A DNA stretch of 64,000 nt from the NCBI GenBank assembly GCA_037501455.1, contig CM074856.1, positions 93,570,001 through 93,634,000 of the forward strand, written 5' to 3'. Numbering within the stretch: the stretch's first letter is position 1; every line of letters begins with the position of its first letter. The notes beneath the pieces were generated by a model, which ran no database searches, had not been told where the DNA came from, and saw only the letters and a program-made list of their open reading frames with translations. The stretch comes from Lantana camara (taxonomy: Eukaryota > Streptophyta > Magnoliopsida > Lamiales > Verbenaceae). The translations under genes were made by a program, and so were the position numbers. Of this stretch, positions 1-11,490 are shown one piece after another.

Positions 1-1407
1 TTTTGTATGTCTTTTCACAGAGTTTTGTGGTGCCGGTGAGCCCGAGGCTTAGAGTGCTTGGCCCTTCACACTCTCAGACACTACTACTACGAGGTGAGGT
101 TTACGATTTTGTATAGTTATGCCACCTATGGTCTTAATATGCTGATTTCAACCCTTGCATGCGAGTATATCTAGTATAAATACGTATGTGTTGGATAGGA
201 TATGTTTATGACCTTGTGAATCAACTCTGTTTTGGAAAATTAGATATGAAAGCATATGTAAGCTGTTTTGAAAAGTATGTTACGTTATGTTTCTGTAGCG
301 AGTTGGCCATGAAATATTGGCATCTGTATGTAAGTATGTATGTATGTGGATCCGAGAAGCTATGAGTAAGGAGCCCCCGGGACGGTTAGGGCCGTCGGGG
401 ATATACTTGTGCGTAGTTCCATTTGAGATATCTTCACGCGACCCGTGCTGTAGGGAAGGTGTGGTATGTTGAGCCTTCGGCTAAGGGCCGGGGAGGACTC
501 TTGTGTGTTCGCTACCCCTTGAGGGTGTGTATGTTTTGGTTGGTTTGGGGACGGCACATCCCCTCCATCATTGGTGTAACGGTGGGATTGATTTTGTATT
601 TTATGTTCTGATACGTTCTAAGGAGTAAAGGTTGGAAGCTCGTCCTCGCCGAGCATGTGATCTGTTCTGTCTGGGAATCATGAATCGAGATAGAGTTTCT
701 GAAATGTTTTCTAAATCTTATATATCTATCTTTTGGGTACTTTTGGAAAAGTCTTTAGTATGCAACACCTATCTCCGGTTGATGAGTCCACCCTTCTGAT
801 ATGTACTATGCTATATATATATATACTGTGGGTGTGCGTTAGCCCCCTCACTCGGTCAAGTTGACTGACCCCTCATTTACACTTTTAGTTGCAGGTATGT
901 TGGCGTTTGCTAGGAGGGAGTGAGTCGTTTGAGTTACACTTGGTCGATCTAGCTTCTCCCTAGTTGCATTTGTCTTTCATACACTTTACTTATGTTTTGA
1001 CTTGTAGACTTGAGATTTTACTTCACTATTTGGTAGCCCTGCGTGGCACACTCATTCGGCCCCTTGTGGTACTTGATGAATTTTACTTTATGTTGAACTA
1101 TTATTCGGGATTAGGGATCTCTGCTAGTTGAACCCATCACTTGTTATACTCGTTGATATTCGGGACTAGGTATCTATGCTAGTTGAACCCGTCACTTGTT
1201 TGAATGTTGATTTAAATGCTTCCGCTCTCTTCTTTGAATGTTTGAATTGCTTCCGCGCTCTGAGTTTGTCGAGTTAGATCCGCCTAGCATAGCGTGTGCG
1301 TTTGTCTCCCGTTCGCTCTAATTCGGATTCGGGCATGGACTTCCATTTCATGTTCGGGTCTGAGTCACAGTGCGGGGGATGTGGCATCCTCCGATTGGGG
1401 TGTTACA
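1..1407 (+). repeat. G1 5' LTR, 3' part only
   Basis: Matches 7560-8967 almost base for base (four differences in the first 60 bases). Ends in GGGGTGTTACA directly before the primer-binding region. The TATA box, splice donor-like site and palindrome cluster seen in the right LTR would lie upstream of the window edge. TTTTAGTTGCAG at about 885-896 is a splice acceptor-like site also present in the other LTR. Confidence 0.95.
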
Positions 1408-1415
1408 TCCTTAAG

Positions 1416-1427
1416 TGGTCTCAGAGC
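1416..1427 (+). other. G1 primer-binding site (initiator-Met tRNA)
   Basis: TGGTCTCAGAGC lies 8 bases after the LTR end. It differs by one base from TGGTATCAGAGC, the complement of the 3' end of plant initiator-Met tRNA used to prime minus-strand DNA synthesis. The same site is intact in G5, G6, G2 and G3. Confidence 0.9.
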
Positions 1428-1590
1428 TCTAGGTTGTAAAACCGAGCTCTAGTGTCGTGTCGAGTCTGTCTAGTTTGTATGGCATAGGACAATGTGATTA
1501 TGTGATTCATTTACTTGAATACTTGTTTATTTCTAATACTTGTATACATACACACGTACTAATCCACATGCATCGATATTGCTTGAATCT

Positions 1591-1602
1591 TTGAATTTTA
1601 GG
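1591..1602 (+). promoter_or_regulatory. Splice acceptor-like site at the gag start (G1)
   Basis: A T-rich stretch ending in AG at 1600-1601 is followed by G and the gag ATG at 1603. The same arrangement (pyrimidine/T-rich, AG, G, ATG) precedes gag in G5 (31381-31392), G4 (minus, about 27651-27660) and G2 (minus, about 17415-17424). Splicing is inferred, not shown. Confidence 0.45.
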
Positions 1603-2844
1603 ATGCCTCCTAGACGCCGTGACCGAGAGGCTTCACCGGATGCGCCTAATCCGCCTCCGCCACCACCACTGAATGCGGAGAACATTGTTCAGGCACTTCT
1701 CAATCAGTTACAGCAGAATCAGAGACAGCAGACACCACCAGTTGATGGTCAGGATGGTACTATCTCAGCTGCATATAGGGAGTTTCGGAACAACAACCCT
1801 CCTAAGTGGTTTGGAGGAGATGACATCAAGGCTGAGGAGTGATTAGCTGAGATCAGTGGTATTTGGGACATTTGGCCAGGGAGTTCTCAGGATAGGGCTG
1901 TTTGTACTGCTCGATTCGTTCAGGGATAGGCAGCTAACTGGCTCAAGGGAGTTCGATCCAGACTAGAGAGGAGTGGTATGGAGTTCACTTGGAAGACTTT
2001 TGTGCATGAGTTCCATGAAAAGTATATACCTGTTAGTGCACGAGAGCGCAAACTTCAGGAGTTTTCTGAGCTGAGGCAGGGATCCAGATCTGTTGAGGGC
2101 TACATCCTGGAGTTTGAGAGACTTGCTCCCTATGCTACCCACATCACTGATATTGATGCACACAGAGCCCTTCACTTACTTCATGGGCTTCGACAGGATA
2201 TTCAGAGAGCTCTTCAGGCTGCCAATGTTAGCACTTGGGATGAGGTTACCAAGAGGGCTATTCAGGTCGAGGCTCAGAGACGGAGATTGGGGCCCCCATC
2301 ATCCTTTTCGGGGCGTGGTTCGGGTTCTGGTTCGGGCAAGAAGCCCGTTACTCCTACTTCTACTACTTCTACACCAGCTTTCCGTCCACAAGGCCTCATT
2401 AACAAGAAGCCCCGTCCCGCTGCTCCTACAGGACCACCAGCATTACCGGTACCAGCTCCAGCCCATTGCTCTCACTGTCAGGGTGCTCATCCGTTGGAGA
2501 AATGTTGGAGATATTTGGGTAGATGCCTAGTGTGTGGATCGGCTGATCACATGGTGGATGCTTGTCCGAGGAAGAGGCCGATGGTTCAGGCTAGTGCTTA
2601 TGCTCTGGAGGGCGAGGAGGAGATAACAGATATTGATCAGAATGCTGTAGTGGAAGGTACAATACATATTCATGGCATATCATTACATACATTGTTTGAT
2701 CCCGGGGCTACTCATTCTTTTATTGCCCGAGATATTATTGCTTCTTTGCCTTTGCTTGCTGAGATATCTGCGCATGTGTTTGTGGTGAGTTCTCCCTTGG
2801 GGGGGGCTTGGAGACGGACAGAGTGTTTCGTGAGTGCCCGGTGA
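1603..2844 (+). pseudogene. gag-pro: G1 gag and start of protease, broken
   Basis: Gag would form the cytoplasmic particle that packages element RNA; the protease cuts Gag-Pol. The start chosen is ATG 1603 (MPPRRR...), because it matches the gag start of G5 in sequence and position. The frame is stopped by TGA 1840-1842, which aligns with a TGG codon of G5, and by TAG 1927-1929. It is then open from 1978 to 2844. The capsid-like region (about 1980-2290) contains SARERKLQEF and FERLAPYA. Two zinc knuckles follow at about 2465-2575, CX2CX3HX4C then CX2CX4HX4C (CLVCGSADHMVDAC). The aspartic protease motif DPGATHSF is at about 2698-2721. The frame changes near a run of G at about 2800-2806, and the reading continues in frame 3. 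Not functional. Confidence 0.9.
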
Positions 2845-4025
2845 GTTTTGAGGGTCGGGTTTTTCCGGCTGATTTGATTGTGATGCCGATTGGGAGGTTC
2901 AAGGTGATTCTTGGGATGGATTGGCTCTACTGACATGGTGCAGTTATGGATTGTCGTTTGAAGAAGATTTCTTTTGGTTCCGTTGTGTTTTCTGGAGAGA
3001 GATTTGGATCCAACCCCTTTATATCCTTTGTTAAGGCTAGTAAGTTAGTCCGGGATGGTGCTACAGGTTTCGTTGTTTACCTTCTGAATAAACCCAAGGA
3101 TCAGGTCAAGCTTGAGGAGATGGAGGTCGTTCGGGAGTATCTGGATGTGTTCCCGGAGAGTTTGGGGTCTTTACCCCCAGACAGGGATATTGAGTTTGTA
3201 GTGGACCTCTATCCCGGAACTGAGCCCTATTCGAAGACCCCATATAGGATGGCTCCTGCCGAGTTAAAGGAGTTGAAGAAGCAGTTGGATGAGCTTTTGG
3301 CTAGTGGATATATTCGTCCGACCACTTCTCCGTGGGGTGCTCCCGTTCTGTTTGTTAAGAAGAAAGATGGGAAGTTAAGGATGTGTATAGACTATCGTGA
3401 GCTGAACAGGATGACAGTTAAGAACAAGTATCCATTGCCCCATATTGAGGAGTTATTTGATAGCTTGCAGGGTTCGAGTGTGTACTCCAAGTTGGATTTG
3501 AGGCAGGGATATTATCAGTTGAGGATTAGAGAGGAGGACATCTCTAAGACTGGATTCAACACGAGGTATGGGCACTTTGAGTTTGTGGTTATGCCGTTTG
3601 GAATGACGAATGCACCTGCAGTGTTTATGGACATGATGCACCGAGTGTTTAGACTGTTCCTTGATAAGTTCGTGGTGATCTTTATAGACGACATCTTGGT
3701 GTATTCGAGATCGGTTGAGGAGCATGCACAACATCTTCGGATTGTGTTGGAAACACTTAGAGAGCATAAGTTGTATGCTAAGTTCAGTAAGTGCGAGTTT
3801 TGGATTGATCGAGTCACTTTTCTGGGTCACATCATCTCAGGCAATGGAATTGAGGTCGATCCCTCTGAGATTGAGACGGTGTTACATTGGGAGAGGCCTA
3901 GAAACGCCTATGAGATACGGAGTTTTTTGGGCTTGGCAGGTTATTATAGGAGATTTGTGATGGATTTCTCTAAGATTGCAGCCCCGTTAACTAAGTTGAC
4001 CAAGAAGGAAACCAAGTTTGAATAG
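2845..4025 (+). pseudogene. pol: G1 reverse transcriptase, broken
   Basis: Would copy element RNA into DNA. After the frame change near 2805 the reading carries on in one frame: the protease tail ends in LGMDWLY, then TGA at 2931-2933, then the open stretch 2946-4025. Landmarks in order: [16 protein letters not shown] (start of the polymerase fingers), [38 protein letters not shown], and the catalytic FIDDILVYS, with the two Asp codons at 3687-3692. The thumb/connection part includes [10 protein letters not shown]. All catalytic residues are readable. TAG 4023-4025 aligns with the TGG of G5 in the same position (EWD in G5). Confidence 0.93.
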
Positions 4026-4496
4026 GATGATAGTTGTGAGAGGATTTTTCAGATTTTAAAGGAAAGGTTGACTACTGCCCCGGTTCTTACCCTACCCGAG
4101 GGAGTTGATGGTTGTGCGGTTTATGCAGATGCTTCTAAGGAAGGACTGGGTTGTGTGTTGATGCAGAATGTTCGAGTTGTAGCTTATGCCTCAAGGAAGT
4201 TGAAGGTGCATGAGCAGAATTACCGTACTCATGACCTAGAACTTGCAGCAGTCGTGTTTGCGTTGTCTAAGTGGCGCCACTACCTCTATGGTGCTACATT
4301 TGAGTTATTCTCGGATCATAAGAGTCTTCAGTACTTGTTCACGCAGAAAGAGCTTAACTTGAGACAGAGGAGATGGGTTGAGTTCTTGGAGGACTATGAT
4401 TGCACGATTTAGTACCATCCGGGTAAGGCAAATGTGGTTGCCGATGCATTGAGCAGGAAGGTCAGTATTTCGAGTTTAGTGGAGTTTTCTGAGTAG
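4026..4496 (+). pseudogene. pol: G1 RNase H, broken
   Basis: Would remove the RNA strand from the RNA-DNA hybrid. Same frame as the reverse transcriptase. The open part 4068-4412 shows TDA-like [13 protein letters not shown], the ASRKL segment, [21 protein letters not shown] and [10 protein letters not shown], typical of the gypsy RNase H. TAG 4410-4412 aligns with CAG in G5. [15 protein letters not shown] follows at about 4416-4460. A further TAG lies at 4494-4496. Confidence 0.92.
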
Positions 4497-4508
4497 AGTT
4501 CGACTGTT

Positions 4509-5477
4509 ATGGTTTCGGTGGCTAGGTTAGCCAACATCACAGTTCAGCCTGATTTGAAGCAGAGTTTGTTAGAAGCTCAGTCTACGGATCCCAAGATTCA
4601 GAGATTGGTTACTCGTACTAGGGATGATCCAGAGACTAAGTTTGGGTTTGATGATTCTGGTTTGTTCAGGTTTAAGGCAAGAGTGTGTGTGCCTAACCAG
4701 CTCAAGAGGGTAATACTTGAGGAGGCGCATCGCTCCGGTTATTCCAATCACCCAGGAGGTACGAAGATGCACCGGGACTTGAAAGAGTTGTTTTGGTGGA
4801 GTGGTATGAAGAGGGATGTCGCATTCTTTGTGAATCGATGTCTGACATGCCAAATGGTTAAGGCAGAAAATAAAAAACCGGGAGGTACTCTCCAACCACT
4901 TCCGATACCGGAGTGGAAATGGGAGCAGGTGACTATGGACTTTGTGTCCGGCCTGCCGAGGTCGAGGAGAGGATTCGATGGGATTTGGGTAGTGATAGAC
5001 CGTTTGACTAAGTCTGCCCATTTCCTTAAGGTTCGGATGACGGATAAGGTACCTAAGTTGGCTGAATTGTATTGTAATGAGATAGTGAGACTACATGGAG
5101 TTCCAGCTAGCATCGTGTTAGATCGGGACCCTTGGTTTACAGCTAGTTTTTGGCAGGATCTTCAGAGGTGCTTAGGTACAAAGCTTAAGTTTAGCACCGC
5201 ATCACATCCTCAGACTGATGGACAATTAGAGCGGCTGATTAAGTATCTCGAGGATATGTTAAGGGCATGTGCATTGGATTTTAAGGATAAATGGGATAAG
5301 CATTTGACATTGGTTGAGTCCTCTTACAACAACAGTTATCAGGCTTCGATTGGTATGGCTCCTTACGAGGCACTCTATGGGAGAAAGTGTAGGTCGCCAC
5401 TATATTGGGATGTTGAGGATTGGCGATGGACTAAGGATGGTAAGTTCACGAGAGCTAAGGTCTCATCTAAGATTTAA
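4509..5477 (+). pseudogene. pol: G1 integrase: zinc-binding and catalytic core
   Basis: Would insert the DNA copy into the genome. Same frame as the preceding parts. The HHCC zinc-binding domain lies at about 4725-4860 (AHRSGYSNHPG ... CLTCQMVK). The catalytic core has Asp in TMDFVSGLP (about 4938), Asp in IVLDRDPWF (about 5125), and the late Glu within QTDGQLERLIKYLEDML (about 5215-5260). The YGRKCRSPLYWD segment ends the core. TAA 5475-5477 falls at the same codon as a TAG in G5 (35314-35316), so both copies lost this codon separately or share an older change. Confidence 0.92.
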
Positions 5478-5480
5478 AAG

Positions 5481-6103
5481 ATGGTTGAGAAGGTTAAGTT
5501 GATTCAGCAAAGAATGAAAGCGGCTCAGGATAGACAGAAGAGTTATGCGGATAAGAGGAGAAGGCCCCTCGAGTTTGAGGTCGGAGATCGTATCTTCTTG
5601 AAGGCATCTCTTAGGAAGGGCTGTCTCGAATTGGTAGAGGAGGGAAGCTTAGCCCTCGATATCTTGAACCGTTTGAGATTTTAGAGAGGATTGGAGAGGT
5701 GGCATATAGGTTGGACCTACCGCCAAGTTTGACCGGGATTCATAATGTGTTCCACGTTTCACAGCTTCGGAAGTTCTATCCCGATGAGTCGACGGTTTTA
5801 CCGGTTGAAGAGGTACGACTTGAGTCCGATTTGACGATTGTGAAGCACCCAATTAAGATTCAGGATCGGAAAGTACAAGTGTCGCGAAACAAGCAGATTC
5901 CCTTAGTCAGAGTGTTGTGGAGAGATCAGAAATCGGAGAAATCGACTTGGGAGACTGAGGAGAAGATGAGAAAGTTATATCCGGAGTTGTTCCAAGCAGG
6001 GAACCTGAGGACAGATTCTCCTAAGGGGGGAGGTTGTGATGCCCCGTCTGACAAATCGTACAGGTATGCGCCACGAGAGAGTTTACTGTATGTACTTATG
6101 TGA
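5481..6103 (+). pseudogene. pol: G1 integrase C-terminus with GPY/F region and chromodomain-like tail
   Basis: In gypsy elements this tail helps direct integration to chromatin. 5481-5625 reads IQQRMKAAQDRQKSYADKRR and FEVGDRIFLKAS. A one-base frame change near 5625 moves the reading to frame 2. There RIGRGGKL, the PRYLEPFEIL region and VFHVSQLRKFYPDES can be read, followed from about 5840 by the chromodomain-like end, VLWRDQKSEKSTWETEEKMR. The frame runs through the polypurine tract and about 69 bases into the 3' LTR, ending with TGA 6101-6103. It overlaps the stem-loop at 6001-6018. Confidence 0.88.
6001..6034 (+). other. G1 polypurine tract with adjacent stem-loop
   Basis: CTAAGGGGGGAGGT (6021-6034) is the polypurine tract that would prime plus-strand DNA synthesis, directly before the 3' LTR. 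Just upstream, GAACCTG (6001-6007), loop AGGA and CAGATTC (6012-6018) form a stem with one mismatch. The counterpart is perfect in G2, G4 and G5. Confidence 0.85.
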
Positions 6104-6557
6104 TTTAATTCCCTTTTCATGTGTTTATTCCAACTTTGATTGAAAATGTGACTTAATTGACTGAAAACCTAAAATGGTAAAATATGAATTCTTGCATGAC
6201 AACTTAAGAATGGAACTTGGATGAATTTAAATTAATTGTTGGAATTGGATTTCAATAGGACTTGGACCTATTTGTGTGTTTTGGGCCTAACTTGAATTAG
6301 GTGAGTTTGGGTCATTCGGGACCAATATGAGCTCGGGAATTCGAATTCAAATTCCGACACCACCATTGGACTTGAATCGGTGATTCGGGTCCAACGGAAT
6401 TTACTTTCTATTTTTCGGAAATCGTTCAGACCTTAAACCTTTTAATTTTGACTTATTGGACCAAAGGTTATTTATTTGAGCCCAAATCCTATTCAAGCCT
6501 TTAGCCTCATATTATATCTTGGAAACCCTAACTTTGACCTAAAATTATTAGCCACCA

Positions 6558-6718
6558 TATAAATAGCTTTATTCCCTTTTCATTTCATTTCAAACCACAC
6601 AAGCTAGCTTCAAATAGAATCATGGAGAAATTTCAAGAGAAGATCAAGACTTGAACCATCTTTCATTCTAAGAGCTCATATTCTTTCATTCCTCATTCCT
6701 TCACAAGTCAAGGTAAGC
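6558..6718 (+). promoter_or_regulatory. G1 LTR promoter: TATA box and downstream splice donor-like site
   Basis: TATAAATA at 6558-6565 is a good TATA box, about 520 bases into the LTR; transcription would start near 6590. CAAGGTAAGCT (GT at 6713-6714) matches the plant 5' splice consensus. The same pair occurs in G4 on the minus strand (CTATATAAATAG and AAGGTAAGC). G6 has the donor (AAGGTAAGC) without a clear TATA box. Confidence 0.6.
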
Positions 6719-7114
6719 TTTGGATCTCTTTTGATGGATATTGCATTTCTATTCTTGGATTGAAGCATGAAATTGTTAGCATGAACTTGAATGATGAGAT
6801 CTTGAATTCCTTGAATAAGCTTTGATGATTTGAATGCTCCTTATGTGTCTTAGTTGCTGGAAATTCGTATATGGAAGATTAGGGGTTCATATCTTCATGT
6901 TTGAGCTTGAAGTTCATGAAATGGGTATTTAAGATTTTGGGCAAAATTTTCCTAAACTTGGATTAATTGATGTTTTGATGTTAAGCATAAGTTATATGAT
7001 GATATACTTGAATTTCGTGATGATTTATGGTAGATTTCGTGTTGGTTTGATGATTTTTGGTGTTCTTCTTCTTCTTCTTTCCGAAACTGTCAAGTTTCTG
7101 CTCCAGATCTATGG

Positions 7115-7312
7115 CCGGAACGGCCGTTCCCGTTTGTGATTTACGCCTGGAACGGCCCTTCCGGACTAGGGTTTCGATGTTGGCGGCGAACATGGGAACG
7201 CCCGTTCCCATGTGTGCTTGGACTGGGAAAGGCCGTTCCCAGTCTCGCTAACTTTGGACGTGGGAATGCCCGTTCCCATGCCATGTTGTGCATGGGAATG
7301 GCCGTTCCCATG
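7115..7312 (+). repeat. Palindrome cluster in G1 LTR (six GGGAACG-type hairpins)
   Basis: Six short inverted repeats in about 200 bp: 7115-7132, 7146-7164, 7191-7212 (CATGGGAACG/CGTTCCCATG type), 7221-7244 (GACTGGGAA/TTCCCAGTC), 7260-7280 and 7291-7312. The core is GGAACGGCCGTTCC or a variant. The outer arms differ between copies but stay paired within a copy (CATGGG/CCCATG against GACTGGG/CCCAGTC). GC-rich compared with the AT-rich DNA around it. Confidence 0.85.
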
Positions 7313-8967
7313 CGTCTGTGACCTTTTCGACTTGCTTTTTCGTACGTATTTGATTCATTTGAGTTGCTACTTGACTTGTATGGTCCGTTATGACTTGGAA
7401 TGCATCTCTGAACCTTAACACTTTGTTTCTTGCATGATTTACTTGAATAATTGAATTGACCTTTGTGACCAACTTGATAAACATCATTCCATTTCACATG
7501 CCATTAATACTTCGTACGCCGTGCGTCTTACTTGGTTCATGTAGAGTCTAAGTTTGGGCTTTTGTATGTCTTGTCACAGAGTTTGGTGGTGCCGGTGAGC
7601 CAGAGGCTTAGAGTGTTTGGCCCTTCACACTCTCAGACACTACTACTACGAGGTGAGGTTTACGATTTTGTATAGTTATGCCACCTATGGCCTTAATATG
7701 CTGATTTCAACCCTTGCATGCGAGTATATCTAGTATAAATATGTATGTGTTGGATAGGATATGTTTATGACCTTGTGAATCAACTCTGTTTTGGAAAATT
7801 AGATATGAAAGCATATGTAAGTTGTTTTGAAAAGTATGTTACGTTATGTTTCTGTAGCGAGTTGGCCATGAAATATTGGCATCTGTATGTAAGTATGTAT
7901 GTATGTGGATCCGAGGAGCTATGGGTAAGGAGCCCCAGGGACGGTTAGGGCCGTCAGGGATATACCTGTGCGTAGTTCCATTTGAGATATCTTCACGCGA
8001 CCCGTGCTGTAGGGAAGGTGTGGTATCTTGAGACTTCGGCTAAGGGCCGGGGAGGACTCTTGTGGGTTCGCTACCCCTTGAGGGTGTGTATGTTTTGGAT
8101 GGTCTGGGGACGGCACATCCCCTCCATCATTGGTGTAACGGTGGGATTGATTTTGTATTTTATGTTCTGATACGTTCTGAGGAGTAAAGGTTGGAAGCTC
8201 GTACTCGCCGAGCATGTGATCTGTTCTGTCTGGGAATCATGAATCGAGATAGACTTTCTGAAACGTTTTCTAAATCTTATATATCTATCTTTTGGGTACT
8301 TTTGGAAAAGTCTTTGGTATGCAACACCTATCTCCGGTTCATGAGTCCACCCTTCTGATATGTGCTATGCTCTATATATATATATATTGTGGGTGTGCGT
8401 TAGCCCCCTCACTCGGTCAAGTTGACTGACCCCTCATTTACACTTTTAGTTGCAGGTATGTTAGTGTTTGCTAGGCGGGAGTGAGTCGTTTGAGTTACAC
8501 TTCGTCGGTCTAGCTTCTCCCTAGTTGCATTTGTCTTTCATACACTTTACTTATGTTTTGACTTGTAGACTTGAGATTTTACTTCACTATTTGGTAGCCC
8601 GGCGTGGTACACTCATTCGGCCCCTTGTGGTACTTGATGACTTTTACTTTATGTTGAACTATTATTCGGGATTAGGGATCTATGCTAGTTGAACCCGTCA
8701 CTTGTTATACTCATTGATATTCGGGACTAGGTGTCTATGCTAGTTGAACCGTCACTTGTTTGAATGTTGATTTAAATGCTTCCGCTCTCTTGTTTGAATG
8801 TTTGAATTGGCTCCGCGCTCTGAGTTTGTCGAGTTAGATCCGCCTAGAATAACGTGTGCATTTATCTCCCGTTCGCTCTGATTCGGATTCGGGCATGGAC
8901 TTCCATTTCATGTTCGGGTCTGGGTCACAGTGCGGGGGATGTGGCATCCTCCGATTGGGGTGTTACA

Positions 8968-9846
8968 ATGACTCACTTCCCGCCTAGCCTGAGGTGTCAG
9001 TCTATGAAGACCGAGTGAGGGGTTTAAATAAATATTTCCGCAGATAACATGCAAGCCATATTCTCGGGTAAAGTTTTTGAAAAGATAAATGTATACGTTC
9101 AATAATAAGATACCTTAGCCCGAGAATACAACTGTCAAGATTAAATACTTGATCATTTCCATGCTTTCAATACGAGGCCCCGGCGAGTGAGGGTAGTCTC
9201 CAACCTTACTCCAAATGTATATGGAACATGCTTGCTTTGTTAATCAATAGGCGATCATGCAATTCGATTATCGTGCAATAGTGTAATAAAGTAACACATT
9301 CAGTGAATGGAAATCATGCAATAACCCGAGGATAATCCGTGGTGCCGGACCCGTCCCCAGTCTCCTTCTCCCTCCAATGATGGGAAGGTAGGTAGCCTTC
9401 AACATCCACGACGTGTTGAGCAGAGGGTACATGAATCCCTAAGCCCGGAACTCATTCCTCCACTAATCTCCTAGCGGATTTAGGGGTCATCCCAATGTGG
9501 TGAGGATAGTGCGAGAGTTACCCGTCAGCCCTTGCTTTCCCGGTTGGCTCAAGCCACTACCCTCGGGCCTAACGTGAACGGTCATGCTACTCGCCTAAAA
9601 CATGTACGATTCATGACAATAACATGGCTTGCTTGCTTGCTTGCTTGCTTTCTTTTCATGACATGACTTGCTTGAAATAACAAGTGATTTCATGTAAAAT
9701 TATAGATATATATACATTTTTGGCCGACAGGTCACATAAGGGATATACGGGTTCTATATAACTAGTAAATAAACCTCACCTGACAGGCGACACAATGACT
9801 TGTGGATGTGTGAACGTGCTCATGATTTATGATAAACCTCACCTGA
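8968..9846 (-). repeat. Gypsy LTR fragment, minus orientation
   Basis: Text typical of the reversed middle of gypsy LTRs: CCGCCTAG near the start, GACCGAGTGAGGGG, the CCCCGGCGAGTGAGGGTAG region, and CCTCACCTGAC near the end (compare CCTCACCTTACACC in G2 LTRs). G1 is inserted at its left side. No coding capacity seen. Confidence 0.75.
9627..9650. repeat. (GCTT)6 microsatellite
   Basis: Six perfect GCTT units inside an LTR fragment. Confidence 0.95.
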
Positions 9847-10674
9847 CCGTCTCATTACGTTTATGTGTGAGGGTTGAGAGGGGCACCTCTCTTCCCCAAA
9901 CGGTGTTAGGGTGGAAATGATTTATGATTTGTTTTATGTTTCGCTTCGCCTTTGCTTCTGGAGTAAGTGGGTTGGATTTTAGCTTTGGGTTCGTTATGTT
10001 TCGTTTATCGTTGTGAAACGGGGGCGGATTTCTAAACTCTAAAACTTGACTGGATTTGGCCTTCGGCCCCAAACTTCTTTCTTTATATATATTACCACGG
10101 GTTAAATGCTTTAGAATGTAAAAAATCGTGCCCGGTTCATGAACCCTTTCAGCTTTATATATGCTTTCCTATTATGTATATGTATAGGTGCGTGTGGTAG
10201 CCCCCTCACCAGTCTCTAGGACTAACCCTCGTTATTTCTATCTTTTTTTCCCCTTTGATTTGAGTTTGCAGGTACTCGTTCTGAGGAGTTGGAGCTAGGT
10301 GGTTGTTTTGGAGTCTTAGTTGTAAGTAGCTTGAGTCATGCATTGTATTTGGTCTCCTTTATGCATTTTGCTAAGTTATGATATATGTATAAGTTTATGA
10401 CTTTAAATTCAAATTTGTAAAGGTTTGTATAACTTGAATCGAAAATTTGATTTGTCTCGGGTATGTTTATTTGTTTTGTGAGATTCTGGTGCTTCCACAT
10501 TTGTTATTTGTTTTGTTGCGCGCTCTGAGTAAGGTCTAGACCGCCTAGCTTAGGTTGGTTTTTTTTGTTTGTCGCCCGTTCGCCATGGCTTGATGTGTGG
10601 ATGGAGTCCCATTTCGTTTCATATGTTGGGCTATGGTACGGGGGATGTGGCGCCCTTTGCTCTGGGGTGTTACA
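9847..10674 (+). repeat. Gypsy LTR 3' part, plus orientation
   Basis: Orientation switches at about 9847. The stretch carries the plus-strand LTR landmarks: GTAGCCCCCTCACCAGTC, TTGAGTTTGCAG, ACGGGGGATGTGGCG and the end GGGGTGTTACA (10674). It is most like the G5 LTR. The 5' part of this LTR is missing. Confidence 0.8.
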
Positions 10675-10964
10675 TATATGTTATGCACTTGTTAATGAAT
10701 TATGTATGAATTCTTGATTTACATATCCGGGACAGGCTTCTAGGGATAGTTGAACCCATTTTTGTGGATTTATCTTCTTGATTTTGATGTATGCTTCCGT
10801 TTTCTGTGGTTTTTACGCGCTCAGGGTCTTGTCTTAGCTCTGCCTGGCTTAGCGAGTGCGTGTAGGTTCCCGTTCGCTTAGTCTTGGTCTCTTGTATGGA
10901 TTTCTATTTCATATGTGGGTCTAGGTGCGGGGGGATGTGGTGGCTCGCCGCTCTGGGCGCTACA
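10675..10964 (+). repeat. Second gypsy LTR 3' end, plus orientation
   Basis: Holds CCGGGACAGG...GTTGAACCC, the GCGCTCAGGG and CCCGTTCGCT motifs, and ends CTGGGCGCTACA, all LTR 3' end hallmarks. It lies directly after another LTR end, so the LTR ending at 10674 was probably inserted into this one. Confidence 0.75.
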
Positions 10965-11490
10965 TACAAATTCTCTAAGAATGTCCTAAACCATTACTAT
11001 TCATGCCTCTAGCCAAAACATGATAATCTCTCCAAGAAATTCAGTAAATAAGGTGTCCAATTAAAGGGAAAAGGATGGAGAATACATTCATAAACATACC
11101 TTTCAAAATTGGGTCGAATTGGATATGAAACAAGCTCAAAACTTGAAAATTGAATAGTACCCTTTCTTCCTTGCTTTGGGATTTCGGGAAGCACAAGTAA
11201 ATCCCCGTTTCTCTCCTCTTTCTTGCTGCTGAACGAAATTAAGGGCCAAACGGGGTGAAAGGGGAATGAATAAGGTTTAAGTGGGTCCAAAGTTGGGGCA
11301 TTTTCGTCTAGACACCACACCTCCATACCATTACTTCATTCATGCCAAATCGTGACCCATGGTTTAGTTCCTATCTTGAGCTTGAACTCCCATCCTATAA
11401 CCTCGTCAAAAGAATCACCAATTACCCGAATTCTTTTAAATCTCTGGAGCCTTCTCTCATTCACCCACACTTGAAAGAAGATGTCATGAA
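10965..11490 (-). repeat. Gypsy LTR fragment, minus orientation, plus unassigned 150 bp
   Basis: 10965 to about 11335 on the minus strand reads like the G5 LTR leader: a CCCAACTTTGGACCC region, then AAAGGTATGTTTATGAATG, matching the AAAGGTAAGTTTATGATTG of G5 (a splice donor-like site, here at about 11098). About 11337-11490 I cannot assign. A short minus frame there (VIGDSFDEVIGWEFKLK) matches nothing I recognise. Confidence 0.6.

Larger units (their letters stand above)
1..8967 (+). mobile_element. G1: Ty3/gypsy LTR retrotransposon, chromodomain lineage, decayed
   Basis: The order is LTR, initiator-Met primer site, gag, protease, reverse transcriptase, RNase H, integrase with a chromodomain-like tail, polypurine tract, LTR, which is the Ty3/gypsy order. 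The left LTR is cut by the window edge; base 1 corresponds to about 7560 in the right LTR. At least seven in-frame stops and two frame changes interrupt the coding region, so the copy cannot make its own proteins. The right target-site flank is ATGAC (8968-8972); the left one lies outside the window. It sits in a minus-strand LTR fragment that begins at 8968. The LTR ends (TGTGATGCCCC...GGTGTTACA) show it belongs to the same family as G4. Assignment to the Tekay/Del group rests on the very long LTR and chromodomain-like tail and is an inference. Confidence 0.93.
6035..8967 (+). repeat. G1 3' LTR, complete (2933 bp)
   Basis: Runs from TGTGATGCCCC to GGGGTGTTACA. In order it holds a TATA box (6558), a splice donor-like site (6713), six palindromes (7115-7312), the part shared with the left LTR (from 7560), a short TA run (about 8372-8389), an acceptor-like TTGCAG (about 8455) and the CGGGGGATGTGGCATCC end motif seen in all gypsy LTRs of this window. 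Confidence 0.95.

Noticed and set aside
1840..1929. In-frame stops in gag as programmed readthrough
   Set aside because: Several stops and frame changes are spread over the whole gag-pol and differ between elements, which is decay.
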